Positions 16,541-26,011 of a stretch of DNA of 64,000 nucleotides are shown in pieces. Both the position numbers and the translations under genes were made by a program. This DNA is from CALMEH01 sp031409875 (GTDB lineage: Bacteria > Acidobacteriota > Blastocatellia > Pyrinomonadales > Pyrinomonadaceae). Position 1 is the stretch's first letter. The number at the start of each line of letters is the position of its first letter. Below the pieces are notes generated by a model. That model was not told where the DNA came from and searched no databases. It saw nothing but the letters and a program-made list of their open reading frames with translations. The DNA lies in NCBI GenBank assembly GCA_031409875.1, contig JANNYB010000083.1, forward strand, positions 1 through 64,000. Direction: 5' to 3'.

Positions 16541-17950
16541 TTACGGAATATAAACCGTAAAGTCATCGAATCTTTCGCCCGTTCCGGCTGAACCGATTAT
16601 TCCCGCTTTAGTCGCAGTCAGCAAATTATTCGTAGTAGTTGAAATAACTTGAACGCCATTGCACAAAACTCTGACAGAGTTTCCATTGGCGACAACCTGT
16701 AAGACATACCATAAAGTAGATTGAACGCCGGTTGCAGTCAAAGCATACTGACCATTAACTTTTTCGACCAAATAAATCAAATTATCTACCGTAGTAACAA
16801 AACCATAGTTATTATCATCTTGATAACGATAGACAACTCCGATTCGTCCGCTGCTGAAAGCTCCGGCTGTTCTGGTTACTCTGACATCCATATTGGACAT
16901 TCCGGTTTCGACATATACCGGAAAAATGTGATTGCCTCCGTTAAAAGCCTTTTCGCCAAAAATTCCCCATTGATTGATATATGTGCCGAGCCATCTTCTT
17001 TTTACTCTGGTATTATTTATAATTCCGAAAGCCGCACCTAATCCGTCATTGTTCCAAAAAGTATCTTGTCTGTTAAAAGAATCGTAGATAATTGCGCCCG
17101 TCGGAACTGAAACGGATGATGGCGTGTAGGTTGGCGGAGTAATCGGTCCTTCAGACCAAGTCGGCAAATCGGTTGAAAAATTAGGCTTATATCCGAAAGT
17201 TCCGCCATCAATATCTCTTGAAAGAACTCCGACGTGATTTACACCGTTAAACCCAAGACTTAAATCGGCGTAAGTTTTTGATTGAGTGGAATAATCTACC
17301 AAAAAAGCGGCGGTAACAATATCGCCGTTCGATTTTAAGAACGAACTGCGAAAATATTTTTCCGGCGTAAATGAGGCAAGTAATGTTTCCATCGGAATGT
17401 TTCCTTCAAAACCGCGAACTCTGGCGATTTTTCCATTAAAATTACTGTGATTCGAGCCGCCGATAAATAAAACTCCCGCACCGCCGCTCGAAGGCGATGT
17501 GCTTCTTTGTCCGCTATATGGCACGATTCCGCTTGGAATGCCGTTTATATAAGTTACGATATTTGCTCCGTCCCAACCGACGGCAACGTGACACCATTCA
17601 TTGACAGGCACGCTTTCATCAGTTCCGAAAGATATTGCGCTATTTGTTGCATTGCTCCATATATTTCCGGCAAGAGGCAACCGCGATGTGCCGCCAACGA
17701 AACCGAAGAGCAAAGTGTGCGCTCCGCCGTATCCGTCGCTGATAATATATTGTGCGTTCGGATACGGTTTTACCCACGCTTCCCAAAAAAAAGAGCCGTA
17801 ATTAACCCCTGTCTTCCAAAAAATACCGTGATTAACGTGATGTCCTTTCGTGGCATCAAATTCTAAAGCTCCTTCCGTAAAAGTCTGTTGTCCGAAAGCT
17901 GAGAAAGAGAAACACAAGAAAATCGTAAGAAAAATAAAAAATCTCTTCAT
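16541..17950 (-). CDS. Secreted LamG/concanavalin-like protein
   Basis: A 469-residue protein from ATG 17950. That start is preceded by a GGAGGA ribosome site (17961-17966 on the complement) and begins a clear signal peptide, MKRFFIFLTIFLCFSFSAFG. Upstream in-frame codons to 18061 do not look coding. Residues about 25-210 form a LamG jelly roll (WEAWVKPYPNAQYIIS, EWCHVAVGWDG, YINGIPSG). A second concanavalin-like unit follows (IIYDSFNRQDTFW, then RIGVVYRYQDDNNYGFVTTV). It is likely an extracellular carbohydrate-binding protein. It runs against the direction of the polysaccharide genes around it. Confidence 0.8.
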   Translation of the reverse strand: MKRFFIFLTIFLCFSFSAFGQQTFTEGALEFDATKGHHVNHGIFWKTGVNYGSFFWEAWVKPYPNAQYIISDGYGGAHTLLFGFVGGTSRLPLAGNIWSNATNSAISFGTDESVPVNEWCHVAVGWDGANIVTYINGIPSGIVPYSGQRSTSPSSGGAGVLFIGGSNHSNFNGKIARVRGFEGNIPMETLLASFTPEKYFRSSFLKSNGDIVTAAFLVDYSTQSKTYADLSLGFNGVNHVGVLSRDIDGGTFGYKPNFSTDLPTWSEGPITPPTYTPSSVSVPTGAIIYDSFNRQDTFWNNDGLGAAFGIINNTRVKRRWLGTYINQWGIFGEKAFNGGNHIFPVYVETGMSNMDVRVTRTAGAFSSGRIGVVYRYQDDNNYGFVTTVDNLIYLVEKVNGQYALTATGVQSTLWYVLQVVANGNSVRVLCNGVQVISTTTNNLLTATKAGIIGSAGTGERFDDFTVYIP

Positions 17951-18144
17951 TAAATTAAAATCCTCCAAATTAAACCAAAAAACGATTAGGCGAAATTTAC
18001 CCGGGAAATATAGGCTAAGTTCTCTGATTTTATTCGTTTGCAATGAAGGGAAGATTATCATACTTTATTGGTTGTAGTAAAGGTTTTATTTGTAACTTTA
18101 TAAATAATTCGGCGTAAATCAGGTTACAAAAAATCCGGCTTTAT

Positions 18145-19383
18145 ATGAAAAAAACACTCTATCAATGTTATTTCGGTTTGCGTGAACCGTTGGTGCAAAC
18201 GCAGGTTGTGCCTTATTTGCAGGAGATTGGCAAAGACGGTATCGAAGTTCATTTGCTGACGTTTGAAGCGGAAAAACTTTCGGCGGAAAAGATTGCGGAA
18301 AATCGGCAAATGCTTGCGGAAAAGGGAATTAAGTGGCATTTTTTGAAATATCACAAAACGCCTTCGCTACCCGCGACGCTTTACGATATTGCTTGCGGTG
18401 CGGTTTTTTCTTGGAAACTTAACCGAAAGGAAAAGTTTGACGTTTTTCACGGGCGCGTGCATATTCCGACATTGATGGGATTATTTGCCAAAAAGTTTAG
18501 TTTTCACAAACCGAAATTGTTGTTCGACGTGCGCGGATTTTTCCCCGAAGAATATATAGACGCAGGTATTTGGAAGAAAAACGGTTTTATTTACAAAGGC
18601 GCAAAATTTGTCGAAAATTGGTTGCGGCGCGAAGCCGACGGCTTTGTCGTTTTGACGGAAAAAGCGCGTGAAATCTGGTTTCCCGAAAGCGCGGAAAACG
18701 GTTTTGATAAATTCGGCAGACCTGTCGAAGTAATTCCTTGTTGTGTTAATTTAGAAAGATTCAAAGATGTCAACGAGAGTTTGCGGCAAACAATGCGCGA
18801 AAAGTTAAATGTGAACGATAAACGGGTTATCGTTTATGTCGGTTCATTCGGCGGATTTTATATGACACAGGAAACAGCCGATTTTTACGGTGCGGCAAAA
18901 CGGCAAAATCCGAAAACCTTTGCGCTGATTTTAACGCAGACAAAGCCCGAAATGATTCAGCCGCTTCTTGAAAATTACGGTTACGCGCCGGAAGATTTTT
19001 TCATCGGAAAAGTTTCACCCGCAGAAATTCCCGAATATTTGAGCGCGGCGGACATTGCCGTTTCGTTTATCAAGCCTTCGTTTTCAAAACTCGCTTCATC
19101 GCCAACGAAAAACGCCGAATATCTCGCCTGCGGTTTGCCGATGATTGCGAATTCAAATGTCGGCGACACGGCGGAATTTACACGCGAGGACGAAGTCGGT
19201 TTCATAATTGACGAATTCGACGCGGAAAGCTATCGGCGAGCGTTGGCGGAAATCAATAAAATGCTCAAAAATCGTCAACAAACAATCGAAAAATGTAAAT
19301 TGAGTGCGGTAAAAAGATTCGATTTGCAAACGGTCGGCGGTGTGCGGTATTTAAAGATTTATCGGAAATTACTGGATTTTTAA
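18145..19383 (+). CDS. GT4-like glycosyltransferase
   Basis: A 412-residue GT-B type protein. The first domain has FDVFHGRVHIPTLMGLFAKK and FDVRGFFPEEYIDAG. The C-terminal domain has RVIVYVGSFGGFY, the nucleotide-binding stretch, and NAEYLACGLPMIANSNVGD in place of the classic E-x7-E motif. It most likely adds one sugar of the repeat unit. It is divergent from the LamG gene and convergent with the next methyltransferase, overlapping its 3' end by 4 bp. Confidence 0.8.
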   Translation: MKKTLYQCYFGLREPLVQTQVVPYLQEIGKDGIEVHLLTFEAEKLSAEKIAENRQMLAEKGIKWHFLKYHKTPSLPATLYDIACGAVFSWKLNRKEKFDVFHGRVHIPTLMGLFAKKFSFHKPKLLFDVRGFFPEEYIDAGIWKKNGFIYKGAKFVENWLRREADGFVVLTEKAREIWFPESAENGFDKFGRPVEVIPCCVNLERFKDVNESLRQTMREKLNVNDKRVIVYVGSFGGFYMTQETADFYGAAKRQNPKTFALILTQTKPEMIQPLLENYGYAPEDFFIGKVSPAEIPEYLSAADIAVSFIKPSFSKLASSPTKNAEYLACGLPMIANSNVGDTAEFTREDEVGFIIDEFDAESYRRALAEINKMLKNRQQTIEKCKLSAVKRFDLQTVGGVRYLKIYRKLLDF

Positions 19384-20192
19384 TCGGGAAAATGCGACAT
19401 CACTATCGGTTTCCAAGCGATACAAAATAAGTCTTCGCATAAAAAATCTCTCGCAAAAGGTATTTCAGTAGAAAGTAGTTCCATCGGATAAGAACTTCCA
19501 AATCTTCTCAAAGGCGCGTAGAAAAATTGACGGTTTAGAAATCCTGCCTCTTCGAGGCACTTAGCAAAACTTCTACGGTCAGCCAAACCGATATGTTGGG
19601 GATCATTGGTTCCCGGAGTATGCGGTATAACGAATTTCGCTGGATTTTGCAGTTTAAGAAGTCCTTTGAGTTGTTTGAATCTTAATGAAAGTTTCAAATA
19701 ATTCAAATTCGGCGTTTTAATAACAATCGGCTGTCCGGGCTTTAGAACTCTTTTTACTTCTTTGAGAATTAATACCTTATCTTGATCAGTTACATGCTCG
19801 AAAAAATCGCTGCTGATAACTTTGTCAAAATGATTTTCAGGAAAGCCTGTGGCGGCGGCGTTAGTGCAAACGGCTCGTCCCTTCAGATTAAATTCTTCAA
19901 GTAAATTATTGGCATATTCTATTCCTTTCGGGTCAAGATCAACTCCATAAACCTCTGCTCCCTGCAAACCGCAATAAGTCATTGTGCAGCCATTGGCACA
20001 GCCCAAATCTAAAACCACTTCATCTTTGCGAACATCAAGTTTGTGTAATGCCGCGTCTCTCAAACGAAGAAAATCTATGTTTTTCCGCCAACCAGAATTT
20101 TCGGCAATTTTATTGGTGTCGTTTGTCGTTGTTACGAAATAGCCTCTTAACCAACCGTGTCGCGGATAATCTTTAGAGTTGAATTCATTCAT
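19380..20192 (-). CDS. Class I SAM-dependent methyltransferase
   Basis: A 270-residue protein with VVLDLGCANGCTMTYCGL (SAM loop), VYGVDLDPKGIEYAN (acidic loop), FDKVISSDFFEHVTDQDKV and EVKRVLKPGQPIVIKTPN. It is of the Methyltransf_11/UbiE-like type. It is on the opposite strand to most of the polysaccharide genes and is divergent from rfbF, with a 131-bp gap between the two starts. A sugar or glycan methylation role is inferred from position only. Confidence 0.82.
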   Translation of the reverse strand: MNEFNSKDYPRHGWLRGYFVTTTNDTNKIAENSGWRKNIDFLRLRDAALHKLDVRKDEVVLDLGCANGCTMTYCGLQGAEVYGVDLDPKGIEYANNLLEEFNLKGRAVCTNAAATGFPENHFDKVISSDFFEHVTDQDKVLILKEVKRVLKPGQPIVIKTPNLNYLKLSLRFKQLKGLLKLQNPAKFVIPHTPGTNDPQHIGLADRRSFAKCLEEAGFLNRQFFYAPLRRFGSSYPMELLSTEIPFARDFLCEDLFCIAWKPIVMSHFPD

Positions 20193-20323
20193 TTACGGAA
20201 GTATACCCCTTAATTTTCTGAAATCTCAAATTTGGAAATGCAAAAAATTAACCCAAGTGCTATTATTTCATTTTTTATAAACGAAATTTCTCTTAATCTA
20301 AAAGAAAAAAATTAGCGAAATAA

Positions 20324-21091
20324 ATGAAAGTCGTAATTTTAGCAGGCGGTTTCGGAAGCCGTCTGAGCGAAGAAACTGCAATAAAACCGAAGCCGATGAT
20401 TGAAATCGGTGGCAAGCCGATTCTGTGGCACATTATGAAATTTTATTCCGCTTACGGCGTGAACGATTTTATAATTTGTTGCGGTTATATGGGTTACGTT
20501 ATCAAAGAATATTTCGCCAATTATTTTCTCCATACTTGCGATATAACTTTCGATTTGGAAAAAAATGAAACGACGATTCACCACGTTCGCGCCGAGCCTT
20601 GGCGGGTTACGCTGGTTGACACCGGCGCAGATTCGATGACCGGCGGACGTTTGCGGCGTGTGCGCGATTATTTGAACGAAGACGAAGATTTTTGCTTTAC
20701 TTACGGCGACGGTTTGGCGGACGTAAATCTTGCCGAACTATTTGAAAATCATAAGCAAAGCGGCAAACTTGCAACCGTTACCGCAGTTCAGCCGCCGGGA
20801 CGTTTCGGCGCGTTGATTTTAGATGAAAATAATGTCAAAGGCTTTCGTGAAAAACCCGAAGACGGCGGTTGGATTAACGGCGGATATTTTGTTTTGAAAC
20901 CGCAAGTTATTGATTATATTGCAGATGACAAATCAATCTGGGAACGCGAACCGATGGAGCGTTTGACGCAGGAAGGCGAAATGAACGCTTTTTTGCACGA
21001 CGGGTTTTTTCAGCCGATGGACACTTTGCGCGAAAAAAATCAGCTTGAAGAATTGTGGCAGAACGGCACTGCGCCTTGGAAAATTTGGTAA
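20324..21091 (+). CDS. rfbF: Glucose-1-phosphate cytidylyltransferase
   Basis: A 255-residue nucleotidyltransferase. LAGGFGSRLSEETAIKPKPM at 6-25 is the RfbF form of the pyrophosphorylase loop, and GGKPILWHIMKFYS and YGDGLADVNL (metal-binding Asp) follow. It makes CDP-glucose from CTP and glucose-1-phosphate, the first step to CDP-6-deoxyhexoses. The next gene begins immediately after its stop and encodes the next enzyme, which strongly supports the assignment. The length matches the family. Confidence 0.94.
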   Translation: MKVVILAGGFGSRLSEETAIKPKPMIEIGGKPILWHIMKFYSAYGVNDFIICCGYMGYVIKEYFANYFLHTCDITFDLEKNETTIHHVRAEPWRVTLVDTGADSMTGGRLRRVRDYLNEDEDFCFTYGDGLADVNLAELFENHKQSGKLATVTAVQPPGRFGALILDENNVKGFREKPEDGGWINGGYFVLKPQVIDYIADDKSIWEREPMERLTQEGEMNAFLHDGFFQPMDTLREKNQLEELWQNGTAPWKIW

Positions 21092-22141
21092 ATGAACGAA
21101 TTTTGGAACGGAAAACGGGTTCTGCTCACAGGACACACAGGATTTAAGGGAAGCTGGTTGGCGTTTTGGCTTGAAACGCTCGGCGCGAAAGTTTGCGGCT
21201 ATTCACTTGCGCCCGAAACGAATCCGAATCTTTACGAAAATCTAAAACTCGAAAATTCGACGGATTCAGTCATCGGAGATATTCGGGATTTACCGAAATT
21301 TTCAGAAACTCTCAACCGTTTTCAGCCCGAAATCGTCTTTCATCTCGCCGCGCAACCGCTCGTGCGTCGTTCGTATCGTGAGCCGATTGAAACTTACACG
21401 ACAAATGTCATCGGCACGATAAATATTTTAGAAGCAATTCGCACTGTCGAATCAGTCAAATCGGCGGTAATTATAACAACCGACAAGGTTTATGAAAACG
21501 AAGAACGCGATTCCGGCTATGCGGAAAACGATAGATTAGGCGGTTTCGATCCGTATTCAAACTCGAAAGCGTGTGCGGAATTAGCCGTTTCGTCGTATCG
21601 AAATTCATTTTTTGCGGATAACAGATGTTTGATTGCAACGGCGCGGGCGGGCAATGTCATCGGCGGCGGCGATTGGTCGGAAGATAGACTTTTGCCTGAC
21701 GTTTTTCGTTCGTTGATTTTCGGAGAAGACTTGCTGATTCGCAATCCGAATTCCGTGCGTCCTTGGCAGCACACGCTCGAACCTTTAAACGGTTATTTGC
21801 TTCTGGCGGAAAAGCTATTTGAAGGAAATAAAGAGTTTGCGAATGGTTGGAATTTTGGTCCCGAAGACGCGGACGCAAAACCCGTCGGTTTTATCTTAGA
21901 CGAAATAAAGGAAATTTGGGACGAAGAAGTTTCTTGGAAAATTGCTGACGGCGAACATCCGCACGAAACGAATCTGTTAAAATTGGACAGCGCAAAGGCG
22001 AAAACGAAACTCGGATGGAAACCGAAATTGAGTTTGACGGAAGCCTTAAAATTAACTTCCGATTGGTATAAATCGTTCAAAAATAAGGAAAATTTAATCG
22101 AAACGACTCGAAATCAAATTGAGTTTTACAATAGCAAATGA
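21092..22141 (+). CDS. rfbG: CDP-glucose 4,6-dehydratase
   Basis: A 349-residue extended short-chain dehydrogenase. LLTGHTGFKGSWLAFWLE carries the GxxGxxG NAD loop (14-20), FHLAAQPLVRRSYREP is the RfbG signature, TTDKVYENEE gives the catalytic Thr-Asp region, and YSNSKACAEL supplies the Tyr-x3-Lys pair. It converts CDP-glucose to CDP-4-keto-6-deoxyglucose. It directly abuts rfbF and overlaps the C-methyltransferase by 4 bp. No RfbH-type 3-dehydrase is nearby, so the pathway probably keeps the 3-position oxygen for C-methylation. Confidence 0.94.
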   Translation: MNEFWNGKRVLLTGHTGFKGSWLAFWLETLGAKVCGYSLAPETNPNLYENLKLENSTDSVIGDIRDLPKFSETLNRFQPEIVFHLAAQPLVRRSYREPIETYTTNVIGTINILEAIRTVESVKSAVIITTDKVYENEERDSGYAENDRLGGFDPYSNSKACAELAVSSYRNSFFADNRCLIATARAGNVIGGGDWSEDRLLPDVFRSLIFGEDLLIRNPNSVRPWQHTLEPLNGYLLLAEKLFEGNKEFANGWNFGPEDADAKPVGFILDEIKEIWDEEVSWKIADGEHPHETNLLKLDSAKAKTKLGWKPKLSLTEALKLTSDWYKSFKNKENLIETTRNQIEFYNSK

Positions 22142-23367
22142 ATTATAAATGCCGTTATTGCGGCGCAGATTTAAAACACACTTTTGTTGATTTGGGCGCA
22201 ACGCCGTTGGCAAATTCTTATCTGAAACCGGAAAATTTGGACGAAGCCGAACCGTTTTTTTCGCTTCACGTTCGCGTTTGCGCGGAATGTTTTTTGGTTC
22301 AACTTCCTGCGCTCGAAACGCCGGAAAATATTTTCAGCGACTATCTTTATTTTTCGTCTTTTTCGGACACTTGGCTGGCACACGCGAAAGATTATTGCGG
22401 CAAAATGTCGGAAAGATTCGGCTTAAATGAAGATTCTTTAGTTGTCGAAGTTGCGAGCAACGACGGTTATTTGTTGCAATATTTTCAGGAATCGAACATC
22501 AATGTTTTAGGCATCGAACCGGCGCGAAATGTTGCCGAACACGCCGTAAAAAAAGGCGTTCCGACGATTGTAAAATTTTTCGGCGCGGAAACGGGCAGAG
22601 CGGTTGCGGCTGAAAAAGGCTTTGCCGATTTGACTGCCGCGAACAATGTTTTGGCGCACGTTCCCGACATCAACGATTTTGTCGAAGGCTTCACGCAAAT
22701 TCTCAAACCCGAAGGCGTTTCGACGTTTGAGTTTCCGCATCTTTTGAATTTAATCAAAAAAAATCAGTTCGACACGATTTATCACGAGCATTTTTCGTAT
22801 CTTTCGCTCTACACGGTTGAAAAAATCTTCGCCGCGCATAATTTGACCGTTTTCGATGTCGAACAACTTTCAACACACGGCGGTTCGCTTCGAGTTTTCG
22901 CGCAAAAAACGGCAACCGGAATTCACGAAATTAGCGAAACAGTCGAAAAAATCAAAAATCTCGAAACGGAAAACGGTTTGACCGATATTGAAGTTTTGAG
23001 CGGTTACGGCGAAAAAGTTAAAGAAACAAAACGCGGATTGCTTGAAAAATTAATTGAGTTAAAACGTGCCGGAAAACAAATTGCGGCTTACGGTGCGGCG
23101 GCGAAAGGCAATACTTTGCTCAATTTTTGCGGCATCAAAACCGATTTTATCGAATACGTCTGCGATGCAAACCCGAACAAGCAAAATCATTTTTTGCCCG
23201 GAACCAGAATTCCAATCGTTGCGCCCGAAAAAATCGCCGAAACAAAACCGGATTATGTTTTGATTTTGCCGTGGAACATCGCCGACGAAGTGATTGAAAA
23301 AAATAGCTTTATCCGCGAATGGGACGGGAAATTTATTTTGCCGATTCCGAATGTTACGATTGTTTGA
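22138..23367 (+). CDS. Sugar C-methyltransferase (TylCIII/NovU-like)
   Basis: A 409-residue protein with the three-part layout of nucleotide-sugar C-methyltransferases. An N-terminal zinc site has Cys5, Cys8, Cys48 and Cys51 (CRYC and CAEC). A SAM-binding domain has VVEVASNDGYLLQYF and LGIEPARNVAEHAV. A C-terminal Methyltransf_14 domain has AYGAAAKGNTLLNFCGI and VLILPWNIADEV. Between them lies HEHFSYLSLYTVEKIF, with the catalytic His region of TcaB9-type enzymes. Such enzymes methylate C3 of 4-keto-6-deoxy sugars. Following rfbF-rfbG, the substrate is probably CDP-4-keto-6-deoxyglucose. The start overlaps rfbG by 4 bp. Confidence 0.9.
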   Translation: MNYKCRYCGADLKHTFVDLGATPLANSYLKPENLDEAEPFFSLHVRVCAECFLVQLPALETPENIFSDYLYFSSFSDTWLAHAKDYCGKMSERFGLNEDSLVVEVASNDGYLLQYFQESNINVLGIEPARNVAEHAVKKGVPTIVKFFGAETGRAVAAEKGFADLTAANNVLAHVPDINDFVEGFTQILKPEGVSTFEFPHLLNLIKKNQFDTIYHEHFSYLSLYTVEKIFAAHNLTVFDVEQLSTHGGSLRVFAQKTATGIHEISETVEKIKNLETENGLTDIEVLSGYGEKVKETKRGLLEKLIELKRAGKQIAAYGAAAKGNTLLNFCGIKTDFIEYVCDANPNKQNHFLPGTRIPIVAPEKIAETKPDYVLILPWNIADEVIEKNSFIREWDGKFILPIPNVTIV

Positions 23368-23388
23368 TAGTTGAAAATGCGAAAGAAA

Positions 23389-23460
23389 ATTATCCACAGA
23401 TGAACACAGATGAACACAGATAAAATCGGATTTAATCATCTGTGTTCATCTGTGGATAAT
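23389..23460. repeat. DnaA-box-ended iteron hairpin A
   Basis: Inverted repeat between the C-methyltransferase and the epimerase. Each arm is a run of a 10-bp word (AGATGAACAC). The outer ends are TTATCCACA (23390-23398) and its complement TGTGGATAA (23451-23459), the exact E. coli DnaA-box consensus. The arms pair over about 23-33 bp around a short AT-rich loop. Confidence 0.85.
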
Positions 23461-23487
23461 AAAAAAATATTATTTCTAGATTGTTTA

Positions 23488-24015
23488 ATGAAACTGATTG
23501 AAACAAAACTCGAAGGCGTTTTTATTGTCGAACTTCCGGCTTTTACGGACGAACGCGGATTTTACAAACGGCTTTGGGGCGCGGATGAATTGGCGAATTT
23601 AGGTTTGGACAATGATTTAAATAACGTCGGACTTTCGTATAATAATCTGCGCGGAACGGTGCGCGGAATGCACTTTCAGAATGCGCCGTTTGTCGAAACA
23701 AAGCTCGTGCAATGTGTTCGCGGGCGGATTTTCGATGTCGTGCTTGATTTGCGGGAAAATTCAAAAACCTTCGGCGAATGGATTGCGGAAGAACTTTCGC
23801 CCGAAAATAATTTGGCGTTTTACGTTCCGAAAGGTTTGGCGCACGGATTTCAGACGCTTGAAGATAATTCGGAAGTTTTGTATTGTATTTCCGAAAAACA
23901 CAACGCGCAATCGGCTGGCGGAGTTCGTTGGAACGACCCGAAATTCGGGATAACCTTTCCGCTCGAAGTTAGTATGATTAACGAACGCGACGCGAATTAT
24001 CCTGATTACAAATAA
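23488..24015 (+). CDS. dTDP-4-dehydrorhamnose 3,5-epimerase-like (RmlC family) epimerase
   Basis: A 175-residue cupin. The chosen start is ATG 23488; the upstream frame from 23410 translates the iteron hairpin and is not coding. Family features are TDERGFYKRLW (substrate loop), NLRGTVRGMHFQ with the base-region His, and FYVPKGLAHGFQTLED. The RmlC family epimerises C3 and/or C5 of 4-keto-6-deoxy nucleotide sugars. With CDP-sugar genes on both sides it probably acts on the CDP-linked, C-methylated 4-ketose. It abuts the following reductase with no gap. Confidence 0.88.
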   Translation: MKLIETKLEGVFIVELPAFTDERGFYKRLWGADELANLGLDNDLNNVGLSYNNLRGTVRGMHFQNAPFVETKLVQCVRGRIFDVVLDLRENSKTFGEWIAEELSPENNLAFYVPKGLAHGFQTLEDNSEVLYCISEKHNAQSAGGVRWNDPKFGITFPLEVSMINERDANYPDYK

Positions 24016-24912
24016 ATGAAACGAGTGATTTTGACAGGCGCGGACGGATTTATCGGCAGACAGGCGATTTTGCCTCTGCTCGGTAGAAATTACGAAGTTC
24101 ACGCCGTTTCAAATCGTGAACCGGCGGAAGACCTTCGTTTTGAAAATGTGATTTGGCACAAAACAAATCTGCTCGACGCATCAGAAATCGAGGATTTGTG
24201 CCGAAAAATCCAAGCGACGCATCTGCTTCATTTTGCGTGGTATGTCGAACACGGCAAATTTTGGAACGCGCCGGAAAACGAAATTTGGACTGCGGCAAGC
24301 ATTCATTTGATTGAAAATTTCAATCGTTTCGGCGGGACACGAATCGTTGTTTCGGGCAGTTGCGCCGAATATGAATGGGGCAAAGATGAAGTTTTGCACG
24401 AAACGAAAACGCCGCTCGTGCCGCAAAATTTTTACGGCGAGTGTAAAGTGAAATTGCAAAAAAAACTCGCCGAAACTTCCCAAAATTATGCTTGGGGCAG
24501 AATCTTTTTCCTTTACGGCGAACACGAAGCACCGAAGCGTTTGATTGCTTCCGTGATAAACTCTCTGCTCAAAGACGAATTTGCCGATTGCTCTCACGGC
24601 GAACAAATCCGCGATTTTTTGTATGTTAGAGACATTGCCGATGCTTTTGCCGCTTTGCTCGATTCGGAAGTGCAATCTGCGGTCAATATCGCTTCGGGCG
24701 AAGCGCGTTCAATTCGTGAAATCGTCTTGACGGCGGCGGAAATTTTAGAGAAAATTGAAAACTTGCGATTTGGCGTTATTTCATCTCCTGAAAACGAACC
24801 GAAAAGCATTGTCGCCGACACGCGCCGTTTGCGTGAAGAAGTCGGTTGGCAGGCAAATTACACGCTCACGGAGGCATTGACGGAAACGATAGAATGGTGG
24901 AAAAACCGCTGA
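24016..24912 (+). CDS. NAD-dependent epimerase/dehydratase (sugar 4-ketoreductase candidate)
   Basis: A 298-residue extended SDR with ILTGADGFIGRQAILPLL (NAD loop at the N-terminus), HFAWYVEHGKFW, VVSGSCAEYEWG with the catalytic Ser, and NFYGECKVKL with Tyr-x3-Lys. As the last enzyme after dehydratase, C-methyltransferase and epimerase, it is the natural candidate for reducing the 4-keto group to finish the CDP-sugar. That reaction is inferred. It begins right after the epimerase stop, and its 3' end overlaps the next gene by 19 bp. Confidence 0.85.
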   Translation: MKRVILTGADGFIGRQAILPLLGRNYEVHAVSNREPAEDLRFENVIWHKTNLLDASEIEDLCRKIQATHLLHFAWYVEHGKFWNAPENEIWTAASIHLIENFNRFGGTRIVVSGSCAEYEWGKDEVLHETKTPLVPQNFYGECKVKLQKKLAETSQNYAWGRIFFLYGEHEAPKRLIASVINSLLKDEFADCSHGEQIRDFLYVRDIADAFAALLDSEVQSAVNIASGEARSIREIVLTAAEILEKIENLRFGVISSPENEPKSIVADTRRLREEVGWQANYTLTEALTETIEWWKNR

Positions 24913-25997
24913 AAATTTTGGCAATTGTGCCATATCATCTCGACTATTGCGCGGGGCAAAGATTTCGCATCGAACTTTGGGCGAAAGAACTTGCGAAACG
25001 CAATATTTCCGTCGAATATCTGCCGTTCACTAATCAAGATTTGACTGACGTTCTGTATGAAAAAGGTCGAAATTTCAAAAAAGCCACATTGATGTTAAGT
25101 GCTTTTATCAAGCAACTTACGCGCACTTTTCAAACTCGAAAACCGGACTTGATTTTTATCTACCGCGAAGCCGCGATTGCCGGTCCCGCGATTATCGAAA
25201 AAATCGTCCGCCGTTGGAAAGTCCCGATAATTTACGATATTGACGAGCCGCTTTTCGTGCCTTACACGAGTCCTTCAAACGGAAATTTGAACCGTTTGAA
25301 GTTTTTCTCGAAGGTTGACGAACTTTTCAAAATGAGCGACTGCGTTTTTGCCGTCAATCAAGCAATCGCCGATTATGCCGCGCAATTTAACAAAAATGTC
25401 GAAATCGTGCCGATGACCGTTGACATCGAACGCTATCAGCCGCCGAAAAATAAGGCGAAAAACGCAAAACCGATTATCGCGTGGGTCGGCACGCGGACGA
25501 ATCAGCCGAATATCGAAATTGCCGTTCCCGCAATGCGCGAACTTCGGAAAACTCAAGATTTTACGTTTCGGATTATTGCCGACGACGATATGAGTTTTGA
25601 AGGTTTGGACGTTGATTTTGTGCCTTGGGCTTACGATTTGGAAGTTCCGAAATTGCAAGAAGCCGACATCGGCGTTACGCCCGTCGGCGAAAGCGTTTGG
25701 GGAAAATGGAAGTTTTTCTTCAAAACTGTGCAGTTTATGGCAATCGGTTTACCGGTTGTGGCTTCGGCGATTGGTTCTAATTTGGAAATTATCGAAGACG
25801 GCGTGAACGGATTTTTGGCGCGAAGTGATGAAGAATGGCGCGAAAAATTGCAGATTTTAATTGAAAATCCAACTCTCAGAAGCGAATTAGGCGCAAAAGC
25901 GCGGGAAACGGTTTTGGAAAGATTCACGCTCGAAAAGCAATTCGATTTTTTGGAAGATAAAATTAAGGAATTGACGGCGCAAAATTTGGTAAAATAA
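24894..25997 (+). CDS. GT4 glycosyltransferase
   Basis: A 367-residue GT-B protein from ATG 24894, since the longer frame from 24846 lies inside the epimerase gene. It opens with PLKILAIVPYHLDYCAGQRF. The C-terminal domain has IIAWVGTRTNQPNIEIAVPA and VQFMAIGLPVVASAIGSN, a degenerate donor motif seen in GT4 members of the RfaB type. Given its position straight after the CDP-sugar genes, it may transfer the C-methyl deoxyhexose. This is inference. Confidence 0.85.
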   Translation: MVEKPLKILAIVPYHLDYCAGQRFRIELWAKELAKRNISVEYLPFTNQDLTDVLYEKGRNFKKATLMLSAFIKQLTRTFQTRKPDLIFIYREAAIAGPAIIEKIVRRWKVPIIYDIDEPLFVPYTSPSNGNLNRLKFFSKVDELFKMSDCVFAVNQAIADYAAQFNKNVEIVPMTVDIERYQPPKNKAKNAKPIIAWVGTRTNQPNIEIAVPAMRELRKTQDFTFRIIADDDMSFEGLDVDFVPWAYDLEVPKLQEADIGVTPVGESVWGKWKFFFKTVQFMAIGLPVVASAIGSNLEIIEDGVNGFLARSDEEWREKLQILIENPTLRSELGAKARETVLERFTLEKQFDFLEDKIKELTAQNLVK

Positions 25998-26011
25998 ACG
26001 GAGATTTTTTT

